The translations under genes were made by a program, and so were the position numbers. The notes under the pieces were generated by a model, which saw only the letters and a program-made list of their open reading frames with translations, searched no databases and was not told the DNA's origin. From contig NZ_JASNRD010000006.1 of assembly GCF_030412015.1 (NCBI RefSeq), positions 62,001-126,000 on the forward strand: a DNA stretch of 64,000 nt. Direction: 5' to 3'. The stretch comes from Massilia sp. YIM B02763. Its GTDB lineage: Bacteria > Pseudomonadota > Gammaproteobacteria > Burkholderiales > Burkholderiaceae_D. Positions 29,843-40,830 of the stretch are shown here, piece after piece (position 1 is the stretch's first letter; each line of letters begins with the position of its first letter).

Positions 29843-30678
29843 GCGGGGAGTTCTCCTGATAGGTGGTCGAGCAGCGCGTCGACGCTGCGCGGCGCGGGCC
29901 CGGCCGGCAGCACGCCGCGCGCCACCAGCGCCGCATGCAGCGCCAGCGCCTGCGGCATGCGCTGCCCGGCCGCGGCCAGCACGTCGGCGCGCGCCGCCAT
30001 GGCCTGCGCCGGACCGGAAGCGATGCAGCGGCCTTCGGCCATCACGTGGATGTCGTCGGCCCAGCGGTAGGCGAAATCGACGTCGTGGGTGGACAGCAGC
30101 ACGGTGACGCCCTGCGCCGCCAGGCGGTCCAGCAAGGCGGCCAGTTCCAGCTGCATGGGAGCGTCCAGGCCGGCCATCGGTTCGTCCAGCAGCAGCACTT
30201 CAGGTTCCATCGCCAGCACGCCGGCGATGCAGACGCGCTTCTTCTGGCCGAAACTCAAGTGGTGCACGGCCCGCTGCGCATGGTCGCGCAGGCCGACGGC
30301 GTCGAGGGCCGCGGCCACGCGCGCGCGCACGGTACCGGCATCCAGGCCCAGGTTCAGCGGGCCGAACGAGACGTCCTCGTCGACCCGGGCCGAGAACAGC
30401 TGGCGGTCCGGATTCTGGAATACGAGGCCCACGCGGCGGCGCAGCTCGGCCAGGCCCGCGCGGCCGTAGTCGAACGGCACGCCGTCCCAGCGCAGCAGGC
30501 CGGCGCTCGGGCGCAGCAAGCCGTTCAGGTGCTGCAGCACGGTGGTCTTGCCGGCGCCGTTCGCACCCAGCAGCGCATGACGGCGGCCGCGGCCCAGCGC
30601 CAGGCTGCAGCCGCGCAGGCCGGCGCTGCCGTCCGGGTAGACGTGGTCGACGGACTCCAATGCCAGGAGCGGGGTCAC
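29839..30678 (-). CDS. cbiO: Cobalt ECF transporter ATPase
   Basis: ATP-binding subunit of the CbiMNQO cobalt importer, 279 residues. It has Walker A GANGAGKTT (about 36-44), Q-loop FQNPDRQLFS, signature LSFGQKKRVCIAG, Walker B VLLLDEPMAGLD and switch histidine STHDVDF. The GTG at 30678 overlaps the cbiQ stop (GTGA); the open frame continuing upstream belongs to the antisense of cbiQ and is not used. Confidence 0.93.
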   Translation of the reverse strand: MTPLLALESVDHVYPDGSAGLRGCSLALGRGRRHALLGANGAGKTTVLQHLNGLLRPSAGLLRWDGVPFDYGRAGLAELRRRVGLVFQNPDRQLFSARVDEDVSFGPLNLGLDAGTVRARVAAALDAVGLRDHAQRAVHHLSFGQKKRVCIAGVLAMEPEVLLLDEPMAGLDAPMQLELAALLDRLAAQGVTVLLSTHDVDFAYRWADDIHVMAEGRCIASGPAQAMAARADVLAAAGQRMPQALALHAALVARGVLPAGPAPRSVDALLDHLSGELPA

Positions 30679-31409
30679 AGACGATCCCCCAATGCCAACG
30701 CGATCAGCGAGGCGCCCGCCAGCGCCGCGACAACCGTGTGGCGGCGCGCGTCCGGATACACGGCCGGCAGGAAGCGCAGGGTGCCTTGATAGCCGCGCGC
30801 TTCCGCCGCCATCTGCAAGGCGGCGGCACGCTGCCAGACCTGCACGGCCATCTGGCCGGCCAGCAGCCCGGTCGAGCGCCAGGCGTGGCGCCAGCCGCGG
30901 TAGCCCAGGCGCGCGCCCTGCGCGGTCACGCCCTCGTCCCAGGCCTGGCGCAGCACGAACAGCATGCGGTAGCACAGCGCCATCAGGTCGAGCAGCAGCT
31001 CGGGCGTGCGCAGGCGGCGCAGCAGCGCCAGCAGGTCCGGCAGCGGCGTGGTGAGGACGAGGCCCAGCAGCGCCGCCAGCAAGGCCAGCGACCGCAGCGC
31101 CGTGTGCGCGACGGCCGGCAGCATGGCGCCGTTCCAGCCCCAATGGCCTTGCGCATCGGGCCCCACCAGCATCGTCAGGCAGGACAGCAGCAGGAAGCCG
31201 AGCGGCGGCATGGCCACCGCGAGATAGGTGCGCGGCAGCACGCGCGCGCCGAGCAGCGCCGCCAGCACCAGCACGGCGGCGAGCAGCGCGAGCATGGCGG
31301 GGCCGCGCGCGATCCAGGCGGCCATCATGCCGGCCAGCGCGAACAGCGCCTTGGCCGCCGGCGCAACGGTGCGCCAGCGGCTGGCATAGGCGGCCGTCTC
31401 AATCAGCAC
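30675..31409 (-). CDS. cbiQ: Cobalt ECF transporter transmembrane subunit
   Basis: T-component of the cobalt importer with about five to six hydrophobic helices and the two coupling motifs with the A-R-G pattern (SKN... region not included; AAEARGYQGTLRF near the C-terminus and the LRRLRTPELLLDL helix). I place the start at GTG 31409, which has AGGA six bases upstream and overlaps cbiN by 11 bases; an ATG at 31457 would overlap cbiN by 59. Length 244 residues, normal for the family. Confidence 0.88.
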   Translation of the reverse strand: MLIETAAYASRWRTVAPAAKALFALAGMMAAWIARGPAMLALLAAVLVLAALLGARVLPRTYLAVAMPPLGFLLLSCLTMLVGPDAQGHWGWNGAMLPAVAHTALRSLALLAALLGLVLTTPLPDLLALLRRLRTPELLLDLMALCYRMLFVLRQAWDEGVTAQGARLGYRGWRHAWRSTGLLAGQMAVQVWQRAAALQMAAEARGYQGTLRFLPAVYPDARRHTVVAALAGASLIALALGDRL

Positions 31410-31752
31410 GTGGTTCCTGTACTGGTTCTTGCTGAGGCGCCCCGGCACGGCGCGCACGTTCGCGCGCCACCGACATGCCGAGCCAGAAGCCGATCACGCC
31501 GGCGCCCACGGCCGCCTGCAGCGCGAACAGCAGCGAGGCGATCTCGCCGCTGGCCGGCTCGAACACGGGAGAAAACCAGGGCTTGTAGTGCGGCGCGATG
31601 GTACCGATGGCTTGCTGGGCGCGCTCGTCGGCGCCGCCGAAGACGGACGGCGCCTCCGCCCCCGGTTCGGCCGGCGGCGCGGCGGCGAACCACAGCGGCA
31701 GCACCGTCAGCAGCACGATGGCCAGCCAGGTCAATCCGGTGCGCGCCTTCAT
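31399..31752 (-). CDS. cbiN: Cobalt ECF transporter auxiliary subunit
   Basis: Small two-helix membrane protein of 117 residues. One helix is near the start ([17 protein letters not shown]) and one near residues 72-95; between them lies the CbiN motif [12 protein letters not shown]...[15 protein letters not shown]. CbiN works with CbiM to load Co2+ into the transporter. It overlaps cbiM by four bases. Confidence 0.93.
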   Translation of the reverse strand: MKARTGLTWLAIVLLTVLPLWFAAAPPAEPGAEAPSVFGGADERAQQAIGTIAPHYKPWFSPVFEPASGEIASLLFALQAAVGAGVIGFWLGMSVARERARRAGAPQQEPVQEPRAD

Positions 31753-32429
31753 GCTTCCTTCCTCCCGCGCAGCGCCATCACGGGCAGCGCGCGCAGCTCA
31801 TGGGCGTTGAAGCGCGCCATCGCGTTCACCACCAGCACCGTCAGCAAGCCTTCGCTGATGGCGATCGGCACCTGGGTCAGCGCGAAGATGCCGGCGAACT
31901 TGAGGAAGGACGCGTGGATGCCGCCGACCGGGTCAGGGAAGGCCCAGGCCAGCTGCACCGAGGTCGTCACATAGGTCGCCAGGTCGCCCAGGCAGGCGGC
32001 GAGGAACACGGCGACGCTGCGCGACAGGCCCAGGGTAGCCGCCGCGCGGAATACGCCGTAGGACACGAAGGGGCCGACGATGGCCATCGAGAACACGTTG
32101 GCGCCGAGCGTGGTCAGGCCGCCGTGGGCCAGCAGCAGCGCCTGGAACAGCAGCACGACGAAGCCCACCGGCACCATCGCGGCGGGACCGAACAGCAATG
32201 CGCCGAGTCCGACGCCGGTGGGATGCGAGCAGCTGCCCGTCACCGACGGCAGCTTCAAGGCGGACAGCAGGAAGGCGAATGCGGCGGCCACGCCCAGCAG
32301 CATGCGCCGCTCGGGATGCGCCTGCAGGTCGCGCCCCATGCTGCGCAGGCCGACGGCCAGAAAGGGGACGGAAACGGCTGCCCAGCCGAGCGCGTGCGCC
32401 GGCGGCAGGAAACCTTCCATGATATGCAT
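31749..32429 (-). CDS. cbiM: Cobalt ECF transporter substrate-specific subunit
   Basis: S-component of the cobalt importer, 226 residues with about seven helices. The N-terminal [10 protein letters not shown] holds the strictly needed metal-binding amino-terminal Met-His, and [24 protein letters not shown] is the second metal loop. The ATG at 32429 has GGGAGG six bases upstream; longer frames would displace the N-terminal metal site. First gene of the operon, about 140 bases downstream of the riboswitch. Confidence 0.95.
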   Translation of the reverse strand: MHIMEGFLPPAHALGWAAVSVPFLAVGLRSMGRDLQAHPERRMLLGVAAAFAFLLSALKLPSVTGSCSHPTGVGLGALLFGPAAMVPVGFVVLLFQALLLAHGGLTTLGANVFSMAIVGPFVSYGVFRAAATLGLSRSVAVFLAACLGDLATYVTTSVQLAWAFPDPVGGIHASFLKFAGIFALTQVPIAISEGLLTVLVVNAMARFNAHELRALPVMALRGRKEA

Positions 32430-32566
32430 TCGAAACCTCCCGTCGAATGGTCGATGTGGACACCATGACGGGGGAAAAGGACGGCCGACGGGGCTGGATG
32501 CACGGAGGCAGCAGCAGGTCGACAGCGGCTTCCCGACACCCCGGGGAATGGTGCTTAACGATTCTT

Positions 32567-32716
32567 TGGGCCGGTATTCTGGCTCGCCTTCATCCTTCCC
32601 CATCCCTTCCCGCGATGGCAATCGCAGTGGCATATCGACGGAGTCGTCAGGCTTACAGCAGCGGGGGCTGCACCGGAATGGCCGCGCGAGGCGGTGTCAC
32701 CGGTTTCCCGTTTAAC
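32567..32716 (-). promoter_or_regulatory. Cobalamin riboswitch
   Basis: Read on the minus strand the leader shows the cobalamin element in order: GGGAAACCGGTGACACC, then CCGGTGCAGCCCCCGCTGCT, GCCACTGCGATTGCC, GGGAAGG-type segments, and the B12 box AGCCAGAATACCGGCC at 32569-32584. It precedes cbiM and should reduce expression of the whole operon when adenosylcobalamin is plentiful. Confidence 0.93.
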
Positions 32717-32752
32717 GCCATCCCCAAGCGGACATGGCGCACCCAAACGGTG

Positions 32753-32758
32753 ATATTA
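32753..32758 (-). promoter_or_regulatory. Putative -10 box of the cobalamin operon
   Basis: TAATAT on the minus strand lies about 37 bases before the start of the riboswitch. I see no convincing -35 partner. Confidence 0.35.
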
Positions 32759-32989
32759 CACTGAGCAGGAAGGGCATGCCAGTATTGCTGTGACCGCTTG
32801 TGGCCGGCCGGCATCGATCTGGAACACGTCCGAAACCCGTTTTTCCCTCGCTGCCGGCCACCGATGTCGAGGCGGCGCCGCTGATCTTTGGATCAGTGTA
32901 AATTCGTAAGCTTCCTGGCAAGCTGGTGGCCCGGAATGTATCCATGCATTGCATGTGGCGATATTCACCCATCCTGAAGCGAGACCGAC

Positions 32990-33565
32990 ATGACTGACAA
33001 ATCCTCCGACGATAACGTCGTGCAAGAATTCGGCGCACTGGCCCCGGTGCGCATCGGCCTGGACGCCCAGACCCGCTCGCAGAGCGTGCGCGCCCTGAAC
33101 CGCCTGCTGGCCCACACCATGGCCCTGCGCGACGCCTACAAGAAGGCGCACTGGCAGACCTCCGGCGCCACCTTCTACGAACTGCACCTGCTCTTCGACA
33201 AGCACTACGAAGAGCAAGTCACCGTGATGGATTCGATCGCCGAGCGCATCCAGACCCTGGGCGGCGTCACCTTCGCCCTGCCCGGCGACATCGCCAGCGA
33301 ATCGTCGATCGCCCGCGCCCCGCGCGGCCGCGAAACGGCACGTGCCCAGCTGGACCGCCTGGCCGATGCCCATGAAACCATCCTGCTCGACGCCCGCCCG
33401 CTGGCCCGCGCCGCCGACGAAGCCGGCGACGACGGCACCAACGACCTGATCGTCAGCGAGATCGTGCGCACCAACGAGCTGCAGAGCTGGTTCATCATCC
33501 AGCACCTGACCCGCTTCTCGGACCTGGGCGGCGATGCAGGCGCGGCGAGCGCGTCCGACGCGTAA
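32990..33565 (+). CDS. dps: Dps-family DNA-binding ferritin
   Basis: Forms a dodecameric shell that stores iron and protects DNA in starvation or peroxide stress. The 191-residue protein has the ferroxidase pattern AHWQTSGATFYELHLLFDKHYEE followed by MDSIAERIQTLGG, matching the His, His, Asp and Glu ligands of E. coli Dps. The N-terminal extension is short and acidic rather than lysine-rich, so DNA binding by the usual tail is not evident. Transcribed alone, with a terminator right after. Confidence 0.92.
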   Translation: MTDKSSDDNVVQEFGALAPVRIGLDAQTRSQSVRALNRLLAHTMALRDAYKKAHWQTSGATFYELHLLFDKHYEEQVTVMDSIAERIQTLGGVTFALPGDIASESSIARAPRGRETARAQLDRLADAHETILLDARPLARAADEAGDDGTNDLIVSEIVRTNELQSWFIIQHLTRFSDLGGDAGAASASDA

Positions 33566-33580
33566 GCCGACCAACGGATA

Positions 33581-33617
33581 AAAAAAGCCCCGCGATCGCA
33601 AGACGCGGGGCTTTTTG
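33581..33617 (+). terminator. Terminator of dps
   Basis: Stem AGCCCCGCG / CGCGGGGCT around a 9-base loop, followed by five T, with an A run before it. Confidence 0.85.
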
Positions 33618-33685
33618 CTGTTGGACGGCAGCGAGTTACACTATAGTGGCATTGCCAAAACGGCATGCCATCGGAAACCCATCTC

Positions 33686-34216
33686 ATGATCGCGCCCACC
33701 CGGCTTTTTCTTCATTACCTCGACAGATTGCACGAACTCCTGCAGCGCGTTGCGGCCTTCGACGCCGATGTCGCCGGCAGGCGCCTGCATCCGGACATGG
33801 CGCCCTTGCTGCAGCAGGCCAGGACCGCGATCGGTTTTACCTTGCGCGCCAGTTGTCCGCTGGCCGGACGCGAGATCGTTTCCTTTGCCGAAGGCGAACT
33901 GACGCTGCCGGCCGTGCTGTCCGAGCTGGCTGCGACGGTGCGCTATCTGGCGGAGATTCCGGATGCCGACTTCGACCGGATCGATGCGCTGAACGTGCAC
34001 ACGACGGCGGGCTTCGCCGAGCTGGACTTGTCCGGCTGGGACTATTACCTGATGTATGCGGTACCGAACTTCTTTTTCCATTATTCGATGGTGTATGCGA
34101 TCGCGCGCCAGGCGGGCGTGCCCGTCGGGAAGGCGGATTTCGATGGCTATCATCGGTATCCGCCGGGGTTTTCGTTTGCCCGGCAGGCCGGCGAAGCAGG
34201 TAAGGACGGATCATAG
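33686..34216 (+). CDS. DUF1993 family protein
   Basis: A 176-residue helical protein. The order FLHYLDRLHELLQRV, HPDMAPLLQQARTAIGFTL, LSGWDYYLMYAVPNFFFHYSMVYAIARQ and KADFDG matches DUF1993, a DinB-like helical-bundle family without a known reaction. The start at 33686 begins nearer the conserved region than the ATG at 33665; neither has a good ribosome site. Stands alone between dps and ssb. Confidence 0.75.
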   Translation: MIAPTRLFLHYLDRLHELLQRVAAFDADVAGRRLHPDMAPLLQQARTAIGFTLRASCPLAGREIVSFAEGELTLPAVLSELAATVRYLAEIPDADFDRIDALNVHTTAGFAELDLSGWDYYLMYAVPNFFFHYSMVYAIARQAGVPVGKADFDGYHRYPPGFSFARQAGEAGKDGS

Positions 34217-34221
34217 GCAAG

Positions 34222-34258
34222 AAAAAAGCCCAGTGCATCGATGATGCACTGGGCCTTG
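34222..34258. terminator. Bidirectional terminator between DUF1993 and ssb
   Basis: GCCCAGTGCATC pairs perfectly with GATGCACTGGGC; an A run lies on the left, serving ssb on the minus strand. It also lies directly after the DUF1993 stop. Confidence 0.8.
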
Positions 34259-34280
34259 CCGAAACCTTCTCTCGGTGCGT

Positions 34281-34778
34281 TTAGAACGGAATATCGTCGT
34301 CCATGTCCGAGAAGTTCGGTGCCGGTTTCGGCTGCGGGCGGGCTGCCGGAGGCGGCGGGGCCTGGCGCTGCGGTGCCTGGCGCGGGGCTTCGTAGCCACC
34401 GTCCATGCCGCCGCCCATGTCCATGTCGCCGCCACCCATGCCCTGGCGGCCGCCCAGCATCTGCATGTTCTCGGCGATGATGTCCGTCGCGTAACGCTCG
34501 ATGCCGTCCTTGTCCGTGTACTTGCGGGTCTGCAGGCGGCCTTCCACGTAGACCGAGGAACCCTTCTTGAGGTACTGGCCGACGATCTCGGCCAGGCGGC
34601 CGAAGAAGGAAATACGGTGCCACTCGGTCAGCTCTTTCTGTTCGCCGGTGTTGCGGTCCTTCGAGCGGTAGGACGTGGCCACGGCGATGTTGGCGATGGC
34701 GTCGCCGCTCGGCATGTAGCGGATTTCCGGATCGCGGCCGAGGTTGCCGACGATGATGACCTTGTTGACTGATGCCAT
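34281..34778 (-). CDS. ssb: Single-stranded DNA-binding protein
   Basis: The 165-residue protein has the OB fold [34 protein letters not shown], the [21 protein letters not shown] and [12 protein letters not shown] segments, a Gly/Met/Pro-rich linker and the acidic tip DMDDDIPF that binds partner proteins. The start at 34778 has AGGAG seven bases upstream. The gene stands alone, although ssb often neighbours uvrA and here lies on its far side with one gene between. Confidence 0.97.
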   Translation of the reverse strand: MASVNKVIIVGNLGRDPEIRYMPSGDAIANIAVATSYRSKDRNTGEQKELTEWHRISFFGRLAEIVGQYLKKGSSVYVEGRLQTRKYTDKDGIERYATDIIAENMQMLGGRQGMGGGDMDMGGGMDGGYEAPRQAPQRQAPPPPAARPQPKPAPNFSDMDDDIPF

Positions 34779-34797
34779 GGTGAAACTCCTATGTAGA

Positions 34798-34831
34798 TCC
34801 CTGGCTCTGCACACTGACTAAGCGCCAGGGA
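34798..34831 (-). promoter_or_regulatory. Hairpin in the ssb leader
   Basis: TCCCTGGC and GCCAGGGA pair perfectly around an 18-base loop between the predicted promoter and the ribosome site. Possible leader structure; role unknown. Confidence 0.4.
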
Positions 34832-34852
34832 AACTGTTGATGTGCGTCCGCT

Positions 34853-34882
34853 ATTATGCCTGCTCGTTCGTGCCACAGGCAA
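34853..34882 (-). promoter_or_regulatory. Predicted ssb promoter
   Basis: On the minus strand TTGCCT (34877-34882) and CATAAT (34853-34858) are separated by 18 bases and lie about 80 bases before the ssb start. Confidence 0.5.
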
Positions 34883-34981
34883 AATTTTGGTGTTGCAAAA
34901 ATCTGGCGGACATCCGGGATATCGACATCCGTTCAGACTACGAAAATGGGGTCGAAGTGCCTGGATTGGAAGAGATCCATA

Positions 34982-35725
34982 TCAAGTTTTCGGGGCCGTA
35001 CCGCTTGTAGCGAGCGGCAAGGCCTCGTAGGCTTTGCGGCTGGCCGCCAGGCCTGCGATGATGTCCAGCGCCTGCGCCTCGTCGGTCGTCATGTCTTGCA
35101 GGAAGGCCACGTTGTTGGCCTGGATCCAGTCCAGCGGCATTTCCCACCACGCCAGGTCGAGCAACGCGGCACGCACCTTCTCGCTGAAGCGGAAGCGCAC
35201 CAGGCGTGCGGGGGAACCGACGTAGATGCCATAGGCTTCGGTGCGGAAGTTCGGCGGCACGACGGTGCGCGCGCCGATCACGCAACCGTTCTCGACGACG
35301 CTGCCGCCCAGCATCATCGCCTCGTCACCGATCCATACGTCGTTCTTCACTACCGTGTCCCCATACTGCGGCGGCGGTGGATTGTGCAAGCCCATGCCCG
35401 CTACCGAGAACATATAGGTCGAGATCGTCCTGGTCTCGTGCTGGCCGTTGAGCACGAAACGCAGGCGCGAACCGCCGGCGACGAAGCGGCCGATACTCAG
35501 GCCCTGCTGATTGGAATCGTATTTGACCTGGGAGCCCACGCCGAATCCCGAGCAGCGTCCCATGTAGAAGTGGCCGAATTCCGGCTCCCGGTCGAGCCAG
35601 TCGCGAAACAGTCCGTGCGGAATGCAGCTGATGCCGCCTTCGCGATAGCCCAGCACGGTGAATTGTTCGGCCCAGGGGTGATCGGGGACGACGCCCGAGA
35701 AATCGTCTTCGGTATGGATCTGCAT
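34982..35725 (-). CDS. Hexapeptide-repeat acyltransferase, CatB/Vat-like
   Basis: A 247-residue left-handed beta-helix acyltransferase. Features: FYMGRCSGFGVGSQVKYD, LSIGRFVAGGSRLRFVLNGQHETRTIST with the catalytic-type histidine, NDVWIGDEAMMLGGSVVENGCVIGARTVV and the late YVGSPARLVRFRFSEKV. These place it in the xenobiotic acetyltransferase group that includes CatB and Vat drug-inactivating enzymes, but relatives also modify surface sugars, so resistance is not shown. Ribosome site weak. Divergent from uvrA. Confidence 0.8.
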   Translation of the reverse strand: MQIHTEDDFSGVVPDHPWAEQFTVLGYREGGISCIPHGLFRDWLDREPEFGHFYMGRCSGFGVGSQVKYDSNQQGLSIGRFVAGGSRLRFVLNGQHETRTISTYMFSVAGMGLHNPPPPQYGDTVVKNDVWIGDEAMMLGGSVVENGCVIGARTVVPPNFRTEAYGIYVGSPARLVRFRFSEKVRAALLDLAWWEMPLDWIQANNVAFLQDMTTDEAQALDIIAGLAASRKAYEALPLATSGTAPKT

Positions 35726-35931
35726 GATGGCGCCAGGAGTTTAGGAGTTTCTTTGTGGAATTATACGGTGGGGGACGAAATTTATTTCGTATTTCTGATG
35801 GGTTTGTCATTGAATTGGCGCCCGCCCGGCACACATACGGAACACGCGCGTGTTCCTGGCGCGACAGCCGTTTTCAAGTCGTCATTTCAAGGTATTAACG
35901 TCCGCATGCTTTCTTCGCCGGCGCCATACCA

Positions 35932-35947
35932 CTGTAAATAAAAACAG
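35932..35947. promoter_or_regulatory. lexA box: LexA (SOS) box of uvrA
   Basis: CTGTAAATAAAAACAG fits CTGT-N8-ACAG. It lies about 90 bases before the uvrA ATG and immediately before a possible -10 TACACT (35949-35954), where LexA would block the promoter. Confidence 0.8.
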
Positions 35948-36038
35948 GTACACTAGCGAGTTCCCCGTCCGGCCGCCCACCGTCGACATCGTGCGCCGGC
36001 CCGCAACCATTCGATTCGAAAGCCAGCAAAGAAAACTA

Positions 36039-38888
<2,850 letters not shown>

Positions 38889-38900
38889 GGTAGCAAGGCA

Positions 38901-38930
38901 AAGGGCCGCTGAATCAGCGGCCCTTTTTTA
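38901..38930 (+). terminator. Terminator of uvrA
   Basis: GGGCCGCTGA / TCAGCGGCCC hairpin followed by seven T, 14 bases after the uvrA stop. Confidence 0.88.
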
Positions 38931-38947
38931 TGCGTCAACACACACCA

Positions 38948-39052
38948 CGTCGTCCCTGCGAAGGCAGGGACCCAAGCTGAACGTGCGCAGTGCAGATTCG
39001 GCGCCGCAGGCCTGCATACAGTGCTTGGGTCCCTGCCTTCGCAGGGACGACG
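38948..39052. repeat. REPIN-like inverted repeat, copy 2
   Basis: Arms 38948-38977 and 39023-39052 are perfect reverse complements of 30 bases, with core TCCCTGCGAAGGCAGGGA and a 45-base spacer containing CGTGCGCAG. Related to the element at 17078-17163, and likewise placed between convergent genes. Confidence 0.8.
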
Positions 39053-39057
39053 GTGAA

Positions 39058-40644
39058 TCAACGTGCCGGGCCGATCTTCACCAGCACCGCATCGTTCACC
39101 CGCATCTTCACGTCCACGCTGGCCGTGCCATCCTTGCCCACCTTGACCTGGCGCGTCTCCGGCTTGTCCTGTGTAAGCCCCTGCAGCTTCGCCAGTTGCG
39201 ACGCATCCAATGCCTTCGGCCGCCCCATCTCGATATACGCCGTCGGCGCATCGTTGGCCTTGAAGCCCGTGCGGTAGACCTGCATCGTGTAGCTGCCCGG
39301 CTTCAGTCCCTTCAGGTCGATTTTCAAGGGTGCCGCAGCGCGGGTCGGCTGGACGACCGTGTAGAAATTGCGGTTGGTCGTCCTGCTCTGGTCCGGGGTC
39401 TGGAAGTCCCAGGCCAGCAGCTGCACGTTGCCGTCCTTGTCGCGCGCGGCCCAGGCCTGCTTGTCCGCCGTCCGGATTTCCTGGTCGCCCAGCTGGTTCA
39501 GGTACTTGTAGGCGAACCAGGCGGGTTTGCGGATGCCCTGCGGGTTCATCAGGCCGAAGCCGCCTTCGAACGGCGCCGTCGGCGGGCCCGGCTCCTCGAA
39601 CAGGTCCGTATAGGTCCAGTAGCTCATGCCCTGCACGATGCCCTCGGTCGCCTTCAGCTTGCTCAGGATGTAGGCGGCGCTGATGTAGGAGTCGTGCACG
39701 ACGTCGCGCGGGTTGTAGCTGGTGCTCCACTCCGTGAAGTACAGCGGCAGCTTGGGCAGGTAGGAGGCCTCGATCTCCTTGCGGACCTTGCGCACGTCGG
39801 CGACGATGGCGTCCGGGTTCGGCGACAGCTTGGTGTCTTCCTTGCCGCTCTCGTCGAGGAAGCCGCCGTCCACGCCGTAGGTGTGCGTGGCGATGAAGTC
39901 GACGGCCGCGCCGCTCTGCTGCGTGTGCGCCAGGAATTCCGGCACCCAGGCCGCGCCCGCGGTGGCCGGGCCGCCCACGCGCAGTTGCGGGTCGATCGCC
40001 TTGATGGTCCTGGCGGTCAAGTCGTACAGGTCGAAGTAAGCCTTCTGGTCGGCTTTTTCCCAGAAGCCGTCCAAGTTCGGCTCGTTCCAGACTTCGAAGA
40101 ACCAGCTGCGCACTTCTTCCTTGCCGTAGCGCTGCTGCAGGTGGCGCACGAACGCATCGACCAGCGGCCCCCACTGCGCATGCTTGGGATGCGAGCTATT
40201 GCCCTTCCAGTAGAAAATGGTCTGGTCCGAGGTCTTCATCGCGTCCGGCGTGAAGCCCAGCTCGACGAAGGGCTTGATGCCCATGCCCAGCAGCTTGTCG
40301 TACAGGTAGTCGATCTTCGTCCAGTCGTAGACCGGCTTGCCGTCCACGACCTTATAGGTGCCCAGCACGTCGTGGAAGATCGCGTGGAAGCGGATGTAGC
40401 GGAAGCCCAGCTCGTCGCGGGCGATCTTCAGTTGCGCCAGGCTGTCGTCGCGGATCAGGGTGCCCGGATAGTCGGACCCGACGGACAGGTCGGCGAAGCG
40501 GTCGCGCGGCGTGGTCGGCGCGTTCAGGTCGACGGCGATGTGGCGTGTGCTGGACGATGCGGATGCGGCTGCGGCGGGCAGGGAAAAGGAGGCGGCAAAA
40601 ACCAGTGCCACGGCGCTGCCGAGCAGTGTACGACGGTGTCTCAT
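39058..40644 (-). CDS. Exported glycoside hydrolase family 39, beta-xylosidase-like
   Basis: A 528-residue protein with a signal peptide (about 1-27, LPAAAASA). The TIM-barrel region shows DLSVGSDYPGTLIRDDSLAQL, RYIRFHAIFHDVLGTY, the acid/base WFFEVWNEPNL (Glu near 187) and the nucleophile YFTEWSTSYNP (Glu near 305), then YWTYTDLFEEPGPP, which together match GH39 xylosidases. The C-terminal 130 residues form a beta-rich domain. The ATG has AAAGGAC eight bases upstream. A LacI-type operator 41 bases upstream suggests sugar-dependent control. Confidence 0.85.
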   Translation of the reverse strand: MRHRRTLLGSAVALVFAASFSLPAAAASASSSTRHIAVDLNAPTTPRDRFADLSVGSDYPGTLIRDDSLAQLKIARDELGFRYIRFHAIFHDVLGTYKVVDGKPVYDWTKIDYLYDKLLGMGIKPFVELGFTPDAMKTSDQTIFYWKGNSSHPKHAQWGPLVDAFVRHLQQRYGKEEVRSWFFEVWNEPNLDGFWEKADQKAYFDLYDLTARTIKAIDPQLRVGGPATAGAAWVPEFLAHTQQSGAAVDFIATHTYGVDGGFLDESGKEDTKLSPNPDAIVADVRKVRKEIEASYLPKLPLYFTEWSTSYNPRDVVHDSYISAAYILSKLKATEGIVQGMSYWTYTDLFEEPGPPTAPFEGGFGLMNPQGIRKPAWFAYKYLNQLGDQEIRTADKQAWAARDKDGNVQLLAWDFQTPDQSRTTNRNFYTVVQPTRAAAPLKIDLKGLKPGSYTMQVYRTGFKANDAPTAYIEMGRPKALDASQLAKLQGLTQDKPETRQVKVGKDGTASVDVKMRVNDAVLVKIGPAR

Positions 40645-40684
40645 GATTATTGTCCTTTGTAGGCGTCGATGACGGCGGATGGAA

Positions 40685-40698
40685 TGTTTGCGCTAACA
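40685..40698. promoter_or_regulatory. LacI-type operator upstream of GH39
   Basis: TGTTTGCGCTAACA is palindromic apart from one position and closely resembles XylR-type operators of other proteobacteria. It lies 41-54 bases before the GH39 start codon. Confidence 0.65.
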
Positions 40699-40781
40699 CT
40701 CATCCAGTTGCAAAGGATAATGGATAACGAGACTTTAGTAAAACGAAAGGCCGCCTCCTCCGGCGGCATCGATCGCCAATG

Positions 40782-40808
40782 AAAAAAGGACAGCTTGCGC
40801 TGTCCTTG
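40782..40808 (-). terminator. Terminator of the acid phosphatase gene
   Basis: Minus-strand hairpin AGGACAGC / GCTGTCCT followed by six T, just after the stop at 40831. Confidence 0.8.
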
Positions 40809-40830
40809 CGTGAGGCGAAGCCGGAGCGGA

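Noticed and set aside
32430..32566. Possible small gene between the riboswitch and cbiM
   Set aside because: No frame with a ribosome site; the stretch is leader with a CCCCGGGG palindrome, better read as expression platform.
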